Shown: positions 1 to 5,937 of the stretch, piece after piece
Layout of the letters: each line of letters begins with the position of its first letter
Position numbering within the stretch: position 1 is the first letter of the stretch
Source of the DNA: Fimenecus sp045543095
Lineage (GTDB): Bacteria; Bacillota; Clostridia; Oscillospirales; Acutalibacteraceae
Assembly: GCA_045543095.1 (NCBI GenBank)
Contig: JAZQMC010000016.1
Span: forward strand, 1 to 7,809
Direction of reading: 5' to 3'
DNA length: 7,809 nt
Translations under genes and position numbers: made by a program
The notes under the pieces: generated by a model
Told to the model about the DNA's origin: nothing
Seen by the model: the letters and a program-made list of their open reading frames with translations, nothing else
The model's database searches: none

Positions 1-926
1 CATACTTTAACGAATTCAGCATAAGCTTCTGGGAACTTGTCAGCCATCTGAGCGATTGGCATTGGAGTTCTAACACCAGCAACAACGTCTTCGCCCTGTG
101 CGTTTACAAGGAATTCACCCATAAGGCCCTTGTCACCAGTAGCTGGGTCACGAGTAAATGCAACACCAGTACCGCAATCGTCACCCATGTTACCGAAAGC
201 CATAGCCTGAACGTTAACAGCTGTACCCCATGAGTAAGGGATATCGTTGTCACGACGGTAAACGTTTGCACGAGGGTTGTCCCATGAACGGAAAACTGCT
301 TCAACAGCACCCATAAGCTGTTCTCTTGGGTCTGATGGGAAGTCTTTACCAATCTTTGACTTGTATTCAGCTTTAAACTGATTTGCAAGTTCTTTAAGGT
401 CATCAGCTGTAAGCTCAACGTCCTGAGTAACGCCACGAGCTTCTTTCATTTCGTCGATAAGCTCTTCAAAGTATTTCTTACCAACTTCCATAACAACGTC
501 AGAATACATCTGAATAAATCTTCTGTAGCAGTCATAAGCCCAACGAGCGTTGCCTGACTTTGCAGCCATAACTTCAACAACTTCTTCGTTAAGACCAAGG
601 TTGAGGATTGTATCCATCATACCGGGCATTGATGCACGAGCACCTGAACGAACTGAAACAAGGAGTGGGTTCTGTGTATCACCGAATTTTTTGCCGGTGA
701 TTTCTTCCATCTTATCGATGTACTCCATAATTTCTGCCTGAATGTCATCATTGATTTTTCTGCCATCCTCATAGTACTGTGTGCAAGCTTCTGTTGTAAC
801 AGTAAAGCCCTGAGGAACGGGAAGACCGAGACTTGTCATCTCAGCAAGGTTAGCACCCTTACCGCCGAGGAGTTCACGCATTGAAGCGTTACCCTCTTTG
901 AAAAGGTAAACGAACTTTTTGCTCAT
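1..926 (-). CDS. ppdK: Pyruvate, phosphate dikinase, N-terminal part (runs off the left edge)
   Basis: PPDK interconverts ATP + pyruvate + phosphate and AMP + phosphoenolpyruvate + pyrophosphate in the cytoplasm; in anaerobes it serves glycolysis or gluconeogenesis. The window holds the first 308 codons of a family usually near 875 residues, essentially the ATP-grasp nucleotide-binding domain. Visible landmarks are GGKGANLAEM (residues 21-30), SVRSGARASMPGMMDT (91-106), and GNMGDDCGTGVAFTRDPATG (245-264). K23 and R93 sit where C. symbiosum PPDK has its ATP-binding K22 and R92 (family knowledge recalled, one-residue offset). The phospho-His swivel domain and the PEP/pyruvate barrel lie outside the window. 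The start is the ATG at 926-924, preceded by a GGAGGT ribosome binding site 7 bases upstream. Codons are strongly biased (GGT, GTT, AAC, CGT), which suggests high expression. PEP synthase is the nearest alternative, but the N-terminus is typical of PPDK. Confidence 0.96.
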   Translation of the reverse strand, partial: MSKKFVYLFKEGNASMRELLGGKGANLAEMTSLGLPVPQGFTVTTEACTQYYEDGRKINDDIQAEIMEYIDKMEEITGKKFGDTQNPLLVSVRSGARASMPGMMDTILNLGLNEEVVEVMAAKSGNARWAYDCYRRFIQMYSDVVMEVGKKYFEELIDEMKEARGVTQDVELTADDLKELANQFKAEYKSKIGKDFPSDPREQLMGAVEAVFRSWDNPRANVYRRDNDIPYSWGTAVNVQAMAFGNMGDDCGTGVAFTRDPATGDKGLMGEFLVNAQGEDVVAGVRTPMPIAQMADKFPEAYAEFVKV

Positions 927-933
927 TGTTTAT

Positions 934-939
934 ACCTCC
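934..939 (-). promoter_or_regulatory. Ribosome binding site of ppdK
   Basis: On the minus strand this reads GGAGGT, a full Shine-Dalgarno core, 7 bases before the ATG at 926. It fixes the ppdK start. Confidence 0.85.
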
Positions 940-967
940 AAAAAATTATTAACGATATTAACTTAAA

Positions 968-989
968 TGTATCAATACGCATTGACACA
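968..989. promoter_or_regulatory. Near-palindrome in the ppdK leader (possible operator or hairpin)
   Basis: The arms TGTATCAAT (968-976) and ATTGACACA (981-989) are complementary at 8 of 9 positions around the four bases ACGC. The element lies just downstream of the predicted ppdK transcription start and about 40 bases before the start codon. It could bind a repressor or fold in the leader. It does not match the CcpA, Rex or FNR sites I know well, so no regulator is named. Confidence 0.4.
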
Positions 990-1002
990 CTTAACCTTAT
1001 AA

Positions 1003-1031
1003 ATTGTAACAAAAAACATTTTATTTTTCAA
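1003..1031 (-). promoter_or_regulatory. Sigma-A-type promoter of ppdK
   Basis: On the minus strand TTGAAA (1031-1026) and TACAAT (1008-1003) are separated by exactly 17 bases; each hexamer is one or two changes from consensus. Transcription would start near 995-997, giving a leader of about 70 bases. This is the best promoter in the divergent region and fits the expected high expression of ppdK. Prediction only. Confidence 0.7.
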
Positions 1032-1052
1032 TAGTTTTCACCCATTTTTTTC

Positions 1053-1058
1053 TATACT
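1053..1058 (+). promoter_or_regulatory. Possible -10 element for the GH89 gene
   Basis: TATACT is a fair -10 hexamer about 60 bases before the ATG at 1121. There is no convincing -35 hexamer 16-18 bases upstream, so if it is used it may need an activator or be weak. The start would fall near 1065, inside the inverted repeat at 1058-1084. Confidence 0.3.
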
Positions 1059-1084
1059 TTGTAAATTGTTGGGTTATTTACAAA
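1058..1084. promoter_or_regulatory. Perfect 9-bp inverted repeat, operator candidate for the GH89 gene
   Basis: TTTGTAAAT (1058-1066) and ATTTACAAA (1076-1084) are exact reverse complements separated by 9 bases (TGTTGGGTT). The symmetry extends with one mismatch to 1056 and 1086. It overlaps the position expected for the transcription start of the GH89 gene, the usual place for a repressor site. It also lies 27 bases behind the ppdK -35 hexamer, so it could affect both divergent genes. No regulator gene is in the window. Confidence 0.45.
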
Positions 1085-1120
1085 ATTAGTTATTTAACTG
1101 ATAGACTTTTGGTGAAAATT

Positions 1121-3661
1121 ATGATATATTTAGTGGTAGATTATTCAAATGGTTGTGATTTTTTGGAACTTTTAAGTTATGAAATATTAAATGCCAGCGG
1201 TGAAGCGGATAAAAACGCTTTGCCTATGTTTTCGTGCGACACTTACCCCTGTTTTTTAGACCTTGCGTTCAACAAAAATATGAGTGTACGCGATGTTGTT
1301 GTGGTATTCCCCGAAAATACTGAAGTTAACTACGAAATTCTTTCAAGTCTTGACGGCGTGAATTTTTATCATCTTGGTAAAAGCGGAAAAATTGCCCGAT
1401 ATATACGTATTTTCATCAAATATTACAGTGGTGCACGCCCAACAATCAACAATATCGAAATTATTGGTGAAGACTGCTCTTTCCCTGCAAAGAAAACACC
1501 ATTTCGTGAGCCTCTCCCCTTTAATCAAACAGAATATGCAAAAGAGATTACCGACGAAGAAATTTATGACGAGGTAAATGGCATTATTGCCCGCACAATC
1601 GGTGAAAAATATGTTTCTCAATTTGATTTGCGACTTGACAGAAGACTTAAAGACGAATATTTTACGGTTGCAAGTCTTCGCGGTAAAATTATTCTTACCT
1701 CTAACAGCGGTTTAGGTCTTGCCTCGGCTTTTAACTGCTATCTTAAAGAGGTTTGCAACTGTCACGTTTCGAGATTTGGCAAGCAGGTTAATTTACCCCA
1801 TAATCTTCCGCAAGTAAACGGTAAAATTGACCGTAAAACTGACTATAAATACAGATACGCATATAACTATTGTACCCATTCTTACTCAATGGCATTCTGG
1901 ACTCAAGAAGATTGGCTGAAAGAGATTGATTTTCTCGCACTCAATGGTGTGAATTTGGTGCTTGATATTCTTGGTATGGAGGAGGTTTACCGTCGTTTTC
2001 TTACAAAACTCGGTTATCGTCACCGCGAAATCAAGAATTTTTTAGTCGGCCCATCATATTACGCTTGGTTTTATATGAGTAACATCTGTGGCATAGGCGG
2101 ACCGATTCACGATGATTTCTTCTATGAAAAGTGTGAAATGGCACGCAAAAATCACCGCAGAATGCAAGTGCTTGGTATGAATGTTGTTTTGCAGGCATAC
2201 ACAGGTATTGTGCCCCGCGATATTCAGAAAAAAGACCACGATGTGCCCGTTATTGAGCAGGGCAAATGGAAAGGTATTGAAAGACCGCTTATTGTAAATC
2301 CAGACAGCGTTTCATACATCAAATATGCAGGTCTTTTCTATGAATGTCAAAAAGAAGTTTTCGGTGACATTACCCATTTTTATGCGGGCGATGTTTGTCA
2401 CGAGGGCGGAAAACTCAACAAAAGTTCTGCAAAAGACAGTTACAAAAATGTTATGGAGAGTATGCTCTCTTTTGACAAAGATGCAATGTGGATAGTTCAA
2501 TGCTGGTCACTTAACCCCAACAAAACTTTTACCAATGCGGTTAAGCAATACAGAAATGACCACATAATGATGCTTGATTTACACTCTGAAAAAATTAACC
2601 ACAATGCAAATAAATTCAGCAGACTTGCAAAATACGGCAATGTTTTGACAGGACTCCTCAATAACTTCGGCGGTCGTCACGGACTTTACGGTCCTGTTGA
2701 CACCTTACCGAAAAAACTTCGCGAGGCAAAAGCCCGACCTAATTTCAAGGGAATTGCCCTCACCGCTGAAAGCACAAATGTTAACCCCATTTTAACCGAT
2801 GTTTTCTTCTCTTGCGTTTGGGAAGACATTACAAATGTTGAAAATTGGGTGCAAAAATATGCTCTTCGCCGTTACGGTAAAGAGAGTGAAAACATAAACG
2901 AGAGTATGAAAATACTCTTAAAAACCGTTTATGCCGAGGAAAATTGTTCAAGTATGTTTGGTGCACCCGAAAGTATGGGGTGTCGCAGACCACTTGACCC
3001 CGAAACCAAGATGTTCACGGCACGCGGTTCGGTTAAAATCCCCTATTCAAAAAGTGAATTTGACGATGCTGTTAAGTTATTCTTAAAGGACTATGACAAA
3101 TTCAAAGACAATGAATGTTATATCTATGATGCGGTGGATTTGCTTCGTCAATCGCTTGCAAACAAGATGACAAGCACAGTTAAAAAGATGATTTCAGCTT
3201 ATAAATCAAAGGATTATTTCGCATTTATGGAATATAGCGAAAAACTTTTGAGTCTTTTTGACACACTTGACAGGGTATTGCTCAACAGTAAGTATTTTTC
3301 ATTCAGTTCTTATTATGAGCCTGTTGTGGAATACACCGATAAGCTTGACGATTTCACAAAACAGCTTTACAGAATCAATGCAAAAGCACTTATTACCACT
3401 TGGTATTGCCGTTTGCTCTCTGACAAAGGTAATCTTCACGATTACGCCCACCGTCAGTTCGGTGATTTGATGTGCTCATTCTATAAAATGAGATGGGAAA
3501 AGCTCATTGAACAGGTGAAAATCGAAATGGACGGCGGAAAAGCACGAGAAATTGACTGGTTCAAGCACGAATGGGATTGGGTGTTAAGCGACACCAAATA
3601 CACCAAAAAAGTTCGTGATGATAGCTTGAAAGCATTAGGGAAACAAATTCTTGATAAATAA
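1121..3661 (+). CDS. Family GH89 alpha-N-acetylglucosaminidase, predicted cytoplasmic, with N-terminal F5/8C-like domain
   Basis: GH89 (NAGLU-type) enzymes remove terminal alpha-linked N-acetylglucosamine, as in heparan sulphate or alpha-1,4-capped mucin glycans, by a retaining mechanism. Domains: residues 1-118, a beta-sandwich resembling F5/8C/CBM32 (NYEILSSLDGVNFYHLG, then ARYIRIFIK); about 146-235, NAGLU N-domain (ending GLASAFNCYLKEVCNCHVS); about 241-580, barrel, with YNYCTHSYSMAFW, DFLALNGVNLVL and NNFGGRHGLYG; the rest, helical C-domain. E428 (in YAGDVCHEGG) aligns with the acid/base and E550 (in LTAESTNVNP) with the nucleophile; human NAGLU uses E316 and E446. The residues beside them differ from human: HE for NE, AES for PEG. 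No signal peptide or membrane segment is seen, so the substrate would be an imported oligosaccharide. The ATG at 1121 has GGTGA six bases upstream; an in-frame TTG at 1109 has no ribosome binding site. The gene stands alone, between divergent ppdK and convergent gdhA. The family is sure; the substrate is inferred. Confidence 0.9.
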   Translation: MIYLVVDYSNGCDFLELLSYEILNASGEADKNALPMFSCDTYPCFLDLAFNKNMSVRDVVVVFPENTEVNYEILSSLDGVNFYHLGKSGKIARYIRIFIKYYSGARPTINNIEIIGEDCSFPAKKTPFREPLPFNQTEYAKEITDEEIYDEVNGIIARTIGEKYVSQFDLRLDRRLKDEYFTVASLRGKIILTSNSGLGLASAFNCYLKEVCNCHVSRFGKQVNLPHNLPQVNGKIDRKTDYKYRYAYNYCTHSYSMAFWTQEDWLKEIDFLALNGVNLVLDILGMEEVYRRFLTKLGYRHREIKNFLVGPSYYAWFYMSNICGIGGPIHDDFFYEKCEMARKNHRRMQVLGMNVVLQAYTGIVPRDIQKKDHDVPVIEQGKWKGIERPLIVNPDSVSYIKYAGLFYECQKEVFGDITHFYAGDVCHEGGKLNKSSAKDSYKNVMESMLSFDKDAMWIVQCWSLNPNKTFTNAVKQYRNDHIMMLDLHSEKINHNANKFSRLAKYGNVLTGLLNNFGGRHGLYGPVDTLPKKLREAKARPNFKGIALTAESTNVNPILTDVFFSCVWEDITNVENWVQKYALRRYGKESENINESMKILLKTVYAEENCSSMFGAPESMGCRRPLDPETKMFTARGSVKIPYSKSEFDDAVKLFLKDYDKFKDNECYIYDAVDLLRQSLANKMTSTVKKMISAYKSKDYFAFMEYSEKLLSLFDTLDRVLLNSKYFSFSSYYEPVVEYTDKLDDFTKQLYRINAKALITTWYCRLLSDKGNLHDYAHRQFGDLMCSFYKMRWEKLIEQVKIEMDGGKAREIDWFKHEWDWVLSDTKYTKKVRDDSLKALGKQILDK

Positions 3662-3665
3662 GATT

Positions 3666-3699
3666 AAGAGTACGGAATTTAAAACTCCGTACTCTTTTT
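3666..3699 (+). terminator. Rho-independent terminator of the GH89 gene
   Basis: An 11-bp perfect stem, AAGAGTACGGA (3666-3676) with TCCGTACTCTT (3686-3696), has a 9-base loop and ends in a run of five T (3695-3699). It starts 5 bases after the GH89 stop codon. On the minus strand the T run is poor, so it mainly serves the plus strand. Confidence 0.88.
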
Positions 3700-3734
3700 G
3701 TGTAGCAAATTTGAATTTGTCTAACTTAAATAAC

Positions 3735-3762
3735 TAACCCCCATACTTCTGTACGGGGGTTA
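3735..3762. terminator. GC-rich hairpin between convergent genes, probable gdhA terminator
   Basis: TAACCCCC (3735-3742) pairs with GGGGGTTA (3755-3762). Inside, one A-C mismatch is followed by three more pairs closing a TTCT loop. It begins 31 bases beyond the gdhA stop codon and could stop transcription from both sides. The tails are only moderately T-rich (TGTTTTGC on plus, AGTTATTTAAG on minus), so efficiency is uncertain. Confidence 0.65.
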
Positions 3763-3793
3763 TGTTTTGCAAATATTTAATTATATTTGTATA

Positions 3794-5140
3794 TTAATAT
3801 ACACCCTGTGCAACCATTGCTTCTGCAACCTTTTCAAAGCCTGCAATGTTAGCACCTGCAATAAGGTCATAGCCCATACCATAACGCTCTGCAGCATCAA
3901 CTGAAATATCATAGATATTCTTCATAGCTGATTTAAGCATTTCGTCAACCTTTTCTGCTGTCCATGCAAGACGCTGACTGTTCTGGCTCATTTCAAGACC
4001 TGAAACGCAAACGCCACCTGCGTTAACTGCCTTTGACGGAGCAACAATCACGCCATTCTGGAGGAAGTACTCAACTGCCTCTGCAGTTGTTGGCATATTA
4101 GCAACCTCGATATAGTATTTTGTACCGTTAGCAACGATTTTCTTTGCTTCCTCAAGTGTAACCTCGTTTTGTGTAGCACAAGGGAGAGCAACGTCAACCT
4201 TAACTCCCCAAGGTTTTTCGCCGGGGAAGAACTCTGCACCAAATTTGTCTGCATAGTCCTTTGCCATATCTCTGCCCGATGCTCGCATTTCGAGAAGATA
4301 GTTGATTTTTTCTTCTGTTACGATACCGTCTTTGTCATAAACATATCCGTCAGGACCTGAAAGTGTGAGAGGGATACCGCCGAGCTCTGCAATCTTTTTA
4401 ATAGCACCCCAAGCAACGTTACCAAAGCCTGAAACTGCGAATGTCTTACCCTTAATGTTTTCACCCTCGTGTGCAAGAACTTCATTTGTATAGTAAATTG
4501 CACCGTAGCCTGTAGCCTCGGGACGAACAAGTGAACCACCGTAAGTAATGCCCTTACCTGTGAGAACACCGTTTTCAAATGCACCTACAATTCTCTTATA
4601 CTGACCGAAAAGGAAACCGATTTCTTTACCGCTAACACCAATGTCACCTGCGGGAACGTCGATGCTGTCGCCGATATGACGCTGAAGTTCTGTCATAAAT
4701 GCCTGACAGAATCGCATAATTTCACCATCGCTCTTACCAACGGGATTAAAGTCAGAACCGCCCTTTGCACCGCCCATAGGAAGACCTGTAAGTGAGTTTT
4801 TGAATGTCTGCTCAAAGCCCAAGAAGTAAATAATACTTGCATTTACGCTTGGATGGAAACGAAGACCGCCCTTATATGGACCGATTGCAGAGTTGAACTG
4901 AACACGCCAACCGCGGTTAACCTGAGTATTACCATTATCATCAACCCAAGCAATTCTGAAACGAACTGTTCTGTCGGGTTCAGCCATTCTGCCTAAAATG
5001 TCATACTTTTCATATTCGGGATGTGCCTCAATAACTTTTTCAAGAGAGCCGTAAACCTCGCGAACGCACTGCATAAATTCTTTTTTATCGCCGTCGCGTT
5101 CTTCAACTCTTTCAAGAATTTTTTCGATATAACTATTCAT
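3794..5140 (-). CDS. gdhA: Glutamate dehydrogenase, hexameric type
   Basis: This cytoplasmic enzyme interconverts 2-oxoglutarate + ammonia and glutamate with NAD(P)H. Its 448 residues match the 445-450 of the small hexameric family. The substrate domain shows GPYKGGLRFHPSVN (87-100), FKNSLTGLPMGGAKGGSDF (113-131) and PAGDIGVSGKEIG (163-175). K90, K114, K126, D166 and S380 correspond to C. symbiosum K89, K113, K125, D165 and S380, so the active site is complete. The Rossmann glycine motif is GFGNVA (238-243). F239, P263 and D264 (in SGPDGY) match the residues I recall as favouring NAD over NADP in C. symbiosum GDH, so NAD use is inferred. The start ATG (5140-5138) follows AGGGGG at a 7-base spacing. 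The gene appears monocistronic, convergent with the GH89 gene and divergent from tsaE. Confidence 0.97.
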   Translation of the reverse strand: MNSYIEKILERVEERDGDKKEFMQCVREVYGSLEKVIEAHPEYEKYDILGRMAEPDRTVRFRIAWVDDNGNTQVNRGWRVQFNSAIGPYKGGLRFHPSVNASIIYFLGFEQTFKNSLTGLPMGGAKGGSDFNPVGKSDGEIMRFCQAFMTELQRHIGDSIDVPAGDIGVSGKEIGFLFGQYKRIVGAFENGVLTGKGITYGGSLVRPEATGYGAIYYTNEVLAHEGENIKGKTFAVSGFGNVAWGAIKKIAELGGIPLTLSGPDGYVYDKDGIVTEEKINYLLEMRASGRDMAKDYADKFGAEFFPGEKPWGVKVDVALPCATQNEVTLEEAKKIVANGTKYYIEVANMPTTAEAVEYFLQNGVIVAPSKAVNAGGVCVSGLEMSQNSQRLAWTAEKVDEMLKSAMKNIYDISVDAAERYGMGYDLIAGANIAGFEKVAEAMVAQGVY

Positions 5141-5147
5141 AATAAAA

Positions 5148-5153
5148 CCCCCT
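5148..5153 (-). promoter_or_regulatory. Ribosome binding site of gdhA
   Basis: On the minus strand this reads AGGGGG, 7 bases before the ATG at 5140. It differs from AGGAGG by one base. Confidence 0.7.
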
Positions 5154-5163
5154 GGTTGTATAG

Positions 5164-5181
5164 ACCGATTTAAATATCGGT
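5164..5181. promoter_or_regulatory. Inverted repeat in the gdhA leader
   Basis: ACCGAT (5164-5169) and ATCGGT (5176-5181) are exact complements around six A/T bases. It lies just downstream of the predicted gdhA transcription start and 10 bases from the ribosome binding site. It may be an operator or a small leader hairpin; nothing shows which. Confidence 0.35.
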
Positions 5182-5194
5182 GTGGATGTTAAAA

Positions 5195-5224
5195 ATAATA
5201 ACATATTCTGGATATTTTTTTCAA
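5195..5224 (-). promoter_or_regulatory. Predicted gdhA promoter
   Basis: On the minus strand TTGAAA (5224-5219) and TATTAT (5200-5195) are 18 bases apart. The start would be near 5188, giving a leader of about 48 bases. The region is very AT-rich, so chance matches are likely, but both hexamers are close to consensus. Confidence 0.5.
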
Positions 5225-5245
5225 TTCACAATATCTAAAAATATA

Positions 5246-5275
5246 GTTAAATTTTAACACTTTAATTTGTTAAAA
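5246..5275. promoter_or_regulatory. Cluster of GTTAAA-type half-sites upstream of the gdhA promoter
   Basis: GTTAAA (5246-5251) and TTTAAC (5253-5258) form a perfect 13-bp palindrome. The second arm is also part of TTTTAACA (5252-5259), which pairs exactly with TGTTAAAA (5268-5275) across 8 bases. The cluster begins 21 bases upstream of the gdhA -35 hexamer, where an activator or a repressor could bind. TTGTTAA (5267-5273) equals a Rex half-site, but the arms are in the opposite order to a normal Rex operator. Confidence 0.35.
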
Positions 5276-5292
5276 ATGACAAAACGCCACCA

Positions 5293-5348
5293 AAAACTTG
5301 CAAATTTTGGAATAAAAAATGTATAAAACTCATAAAAATGCAAGTTTT
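5293..5348. repeat. 10-bp inverted repeat pair, 36 bases apart
   Basis: AAAACTTGCA (5293-5302) and TGCAAGTTTT (5339-5348) are perfect reverse complements. The pair sits midway between the gdhA and tsaE promoters. It could be paired binding sites for a looping regulator, or chance in AT-rich DNA, although the TGCAAG/CTTGCA core makes chance less likely. Confidence 0.4.
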
Positions 5349-5439
5349 AAGTCATCTAACTGCCAAATCAATTAAACCATTACAAAATTTTTAGTCAAAA
5401 ATAACAAATAAAAAACTTAAAAATAAGTTCAATTTATAA

Positions 5440-5468
5440 TTTACTATTATGCAAATCTGTGATAGAAT
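5440..5468 (+). promoter_or_regulatory. Predicted promoter of the tsaE operon
   Basis: TTTACT (5440-5445) and TAGAAT (5463-5468) are 17 bases apart, and TGA at 5460-5462 gives an extended -10 (TGnTAGAAT). The start would be near 5475, with a leader of about 34 bases. A TATAAT at 5489-5494 is closer to consensus but lacks a -35 and would make the mRNA nearly leaderless. Confidence 0.45.
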
Positions 5469-5508
5469 AGTACGGATAAAGAAAGTCTTATAATTTATTG
5501 GTGGATTT

Positions 5509-5937
5509 ATGCAGAAATTTGTAACAAACAATGCAGAAGAAACAATTGAATTAGGTCACAAATTAGCTGAAAAACTCACGGGTGGAACCGTGGTTGCATT
5601 TTTCGGCGGACTTGGTATGGGCAAAACTGCATTTACTCGCGGAATGGCAAAGGCACTCTGCGTAAAAGAAGAAGTAAGTAGTCCTACTTTTGCCATTGTG
5701 AACGATTACGGCGGTAATCCTCCCCTTTATCATTTTGATATGTACCGCGTTGAAACTTGGGACGACTTATATTCAAGCGGATTTTTCGATTTTTATGAGG
5801 CAGGCGGTATATTGGCGGTTGAATGGAGCGAAAATATCGAAAACGCTTTGCCCGAAAATACTATAAGAGTGGAAATCAAGAGGGGAGAAAGTGATAATCA
5901 ACGCATTATCACCATTGACGGAGGTGTTGAAATATGA
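5509..5937 (+). CDS. tsaE: tRNA t6A biosynthesis ATPase TsaE
   Basis: TsaE (YjeE/YdiB) is the small P-loop ATPase that works with TsaB and TsaD to put threonylcarbamoyl on A37 of ANN-decoding tRNAs. Its 142 residues are close to the family's 150. Visible motifs are a Walker A loop GGLGMGKT (33-40), SSPTF (57-61), HFDMYR (75-80) and VEW (104-106), all typical of TsaE. The usual Walker A is GDLGAGKT; here the Asp is Gly34, while the catalytic Lys39 and Thr40 are kept. The start ATG follows GGTGGA with only 3 bases between, so the ribosome binding site is imperfect; no other start gives a complete domain. It is the first gene of the plus-strand cluster, and its TGA overlaps the tsaB ATG. Confidence 0.95.
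   Translation: MQKFVTNNAEETIELGHKLAEKLTGGTVVAFFGGLGMGKTAFTRGMAKALCVKEEVSSPTFAIVNDYGGNPPLYHFDMYRVETWDDLYSSGFFDFYEAGGILAVEWSENIENALPENTIRVEIKRGESDNQRIITIDGGVEI

Larger units (their letters stand above)
5141..5508. other. Divergent gdhA-tsaE intergenic region (368 bases)
   Basis: This very AT-rich stretch has no open reading frame I would support and no RNA gene I recognise. It holds the gdhA ribosome binding site, leader repeat and promoter on the minus strand, the tsaE promoter on the plus strand, and several inverted repeats between: GTTAAA-type half-sites at 5246-5275, a 10-bp repeat pair at 5293-5302 and 5339-5348, and AACTTA/TAAGTT (5414-5419, 5424-5429) around four A bases. Its length exceeds what two promoters need, so added regulation of gdhA is plausible but unproven. 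Confidence 0.6.

Noticed and set aside
104..436. Minus-strand open frame of 110 codons inside ppdK
   Set aside because: It is a shifted frame of the ppdK coding strand; the ppdK frame itself is continuous and matches the family along its length.
550..741. Plus-strand open frame of 63 codons opposite ppdK
   Set aside because: Antisense shadow with no ribosome binding site and no recognisable protein features.
1343..2500. Several short open frames on both strands within the GH89 gene
   Set aside because: All lie inside a continuous, family-matching coding frame and have no recognisable domains or start signals.
3706..3719. Short palindrome CAAATT-TG-AATTTG between the two hairpins after the GH89 gene
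   Set aside because: It is short, purely A/T except at its ends, has no T tract and lies between two better terminator hairpins.
4048..4584. Open frames overlapping gdhA on both strands
   Set aside because: They are alternate frames of a complete, well-conserved gdhA.
5267..5273. Rex redox-sensor site suggested by TTGTTAA
   Set aside because: Only one half-site fits; the partner arm TTAACA lies on the wrong side, so the order is inverted relative to a normal Rex operator.
5489..5494. TATAAT just before tsaE as its -10 element
   Set aside because: No -35 hexamer lies at the right distance and the mRNA would begin about 8 bases before the ATG, excluding the ribosome binding site; the upstream extended -10 fits better.
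5141..5508. Possible small RNA or riboswitch in the long gdhA-tsaE spacer
   Set aside because: I see only short AT-rich inverted repeats, with no conserved multi-helix fold I recognise and no terminator-like hairpin before tsaE.
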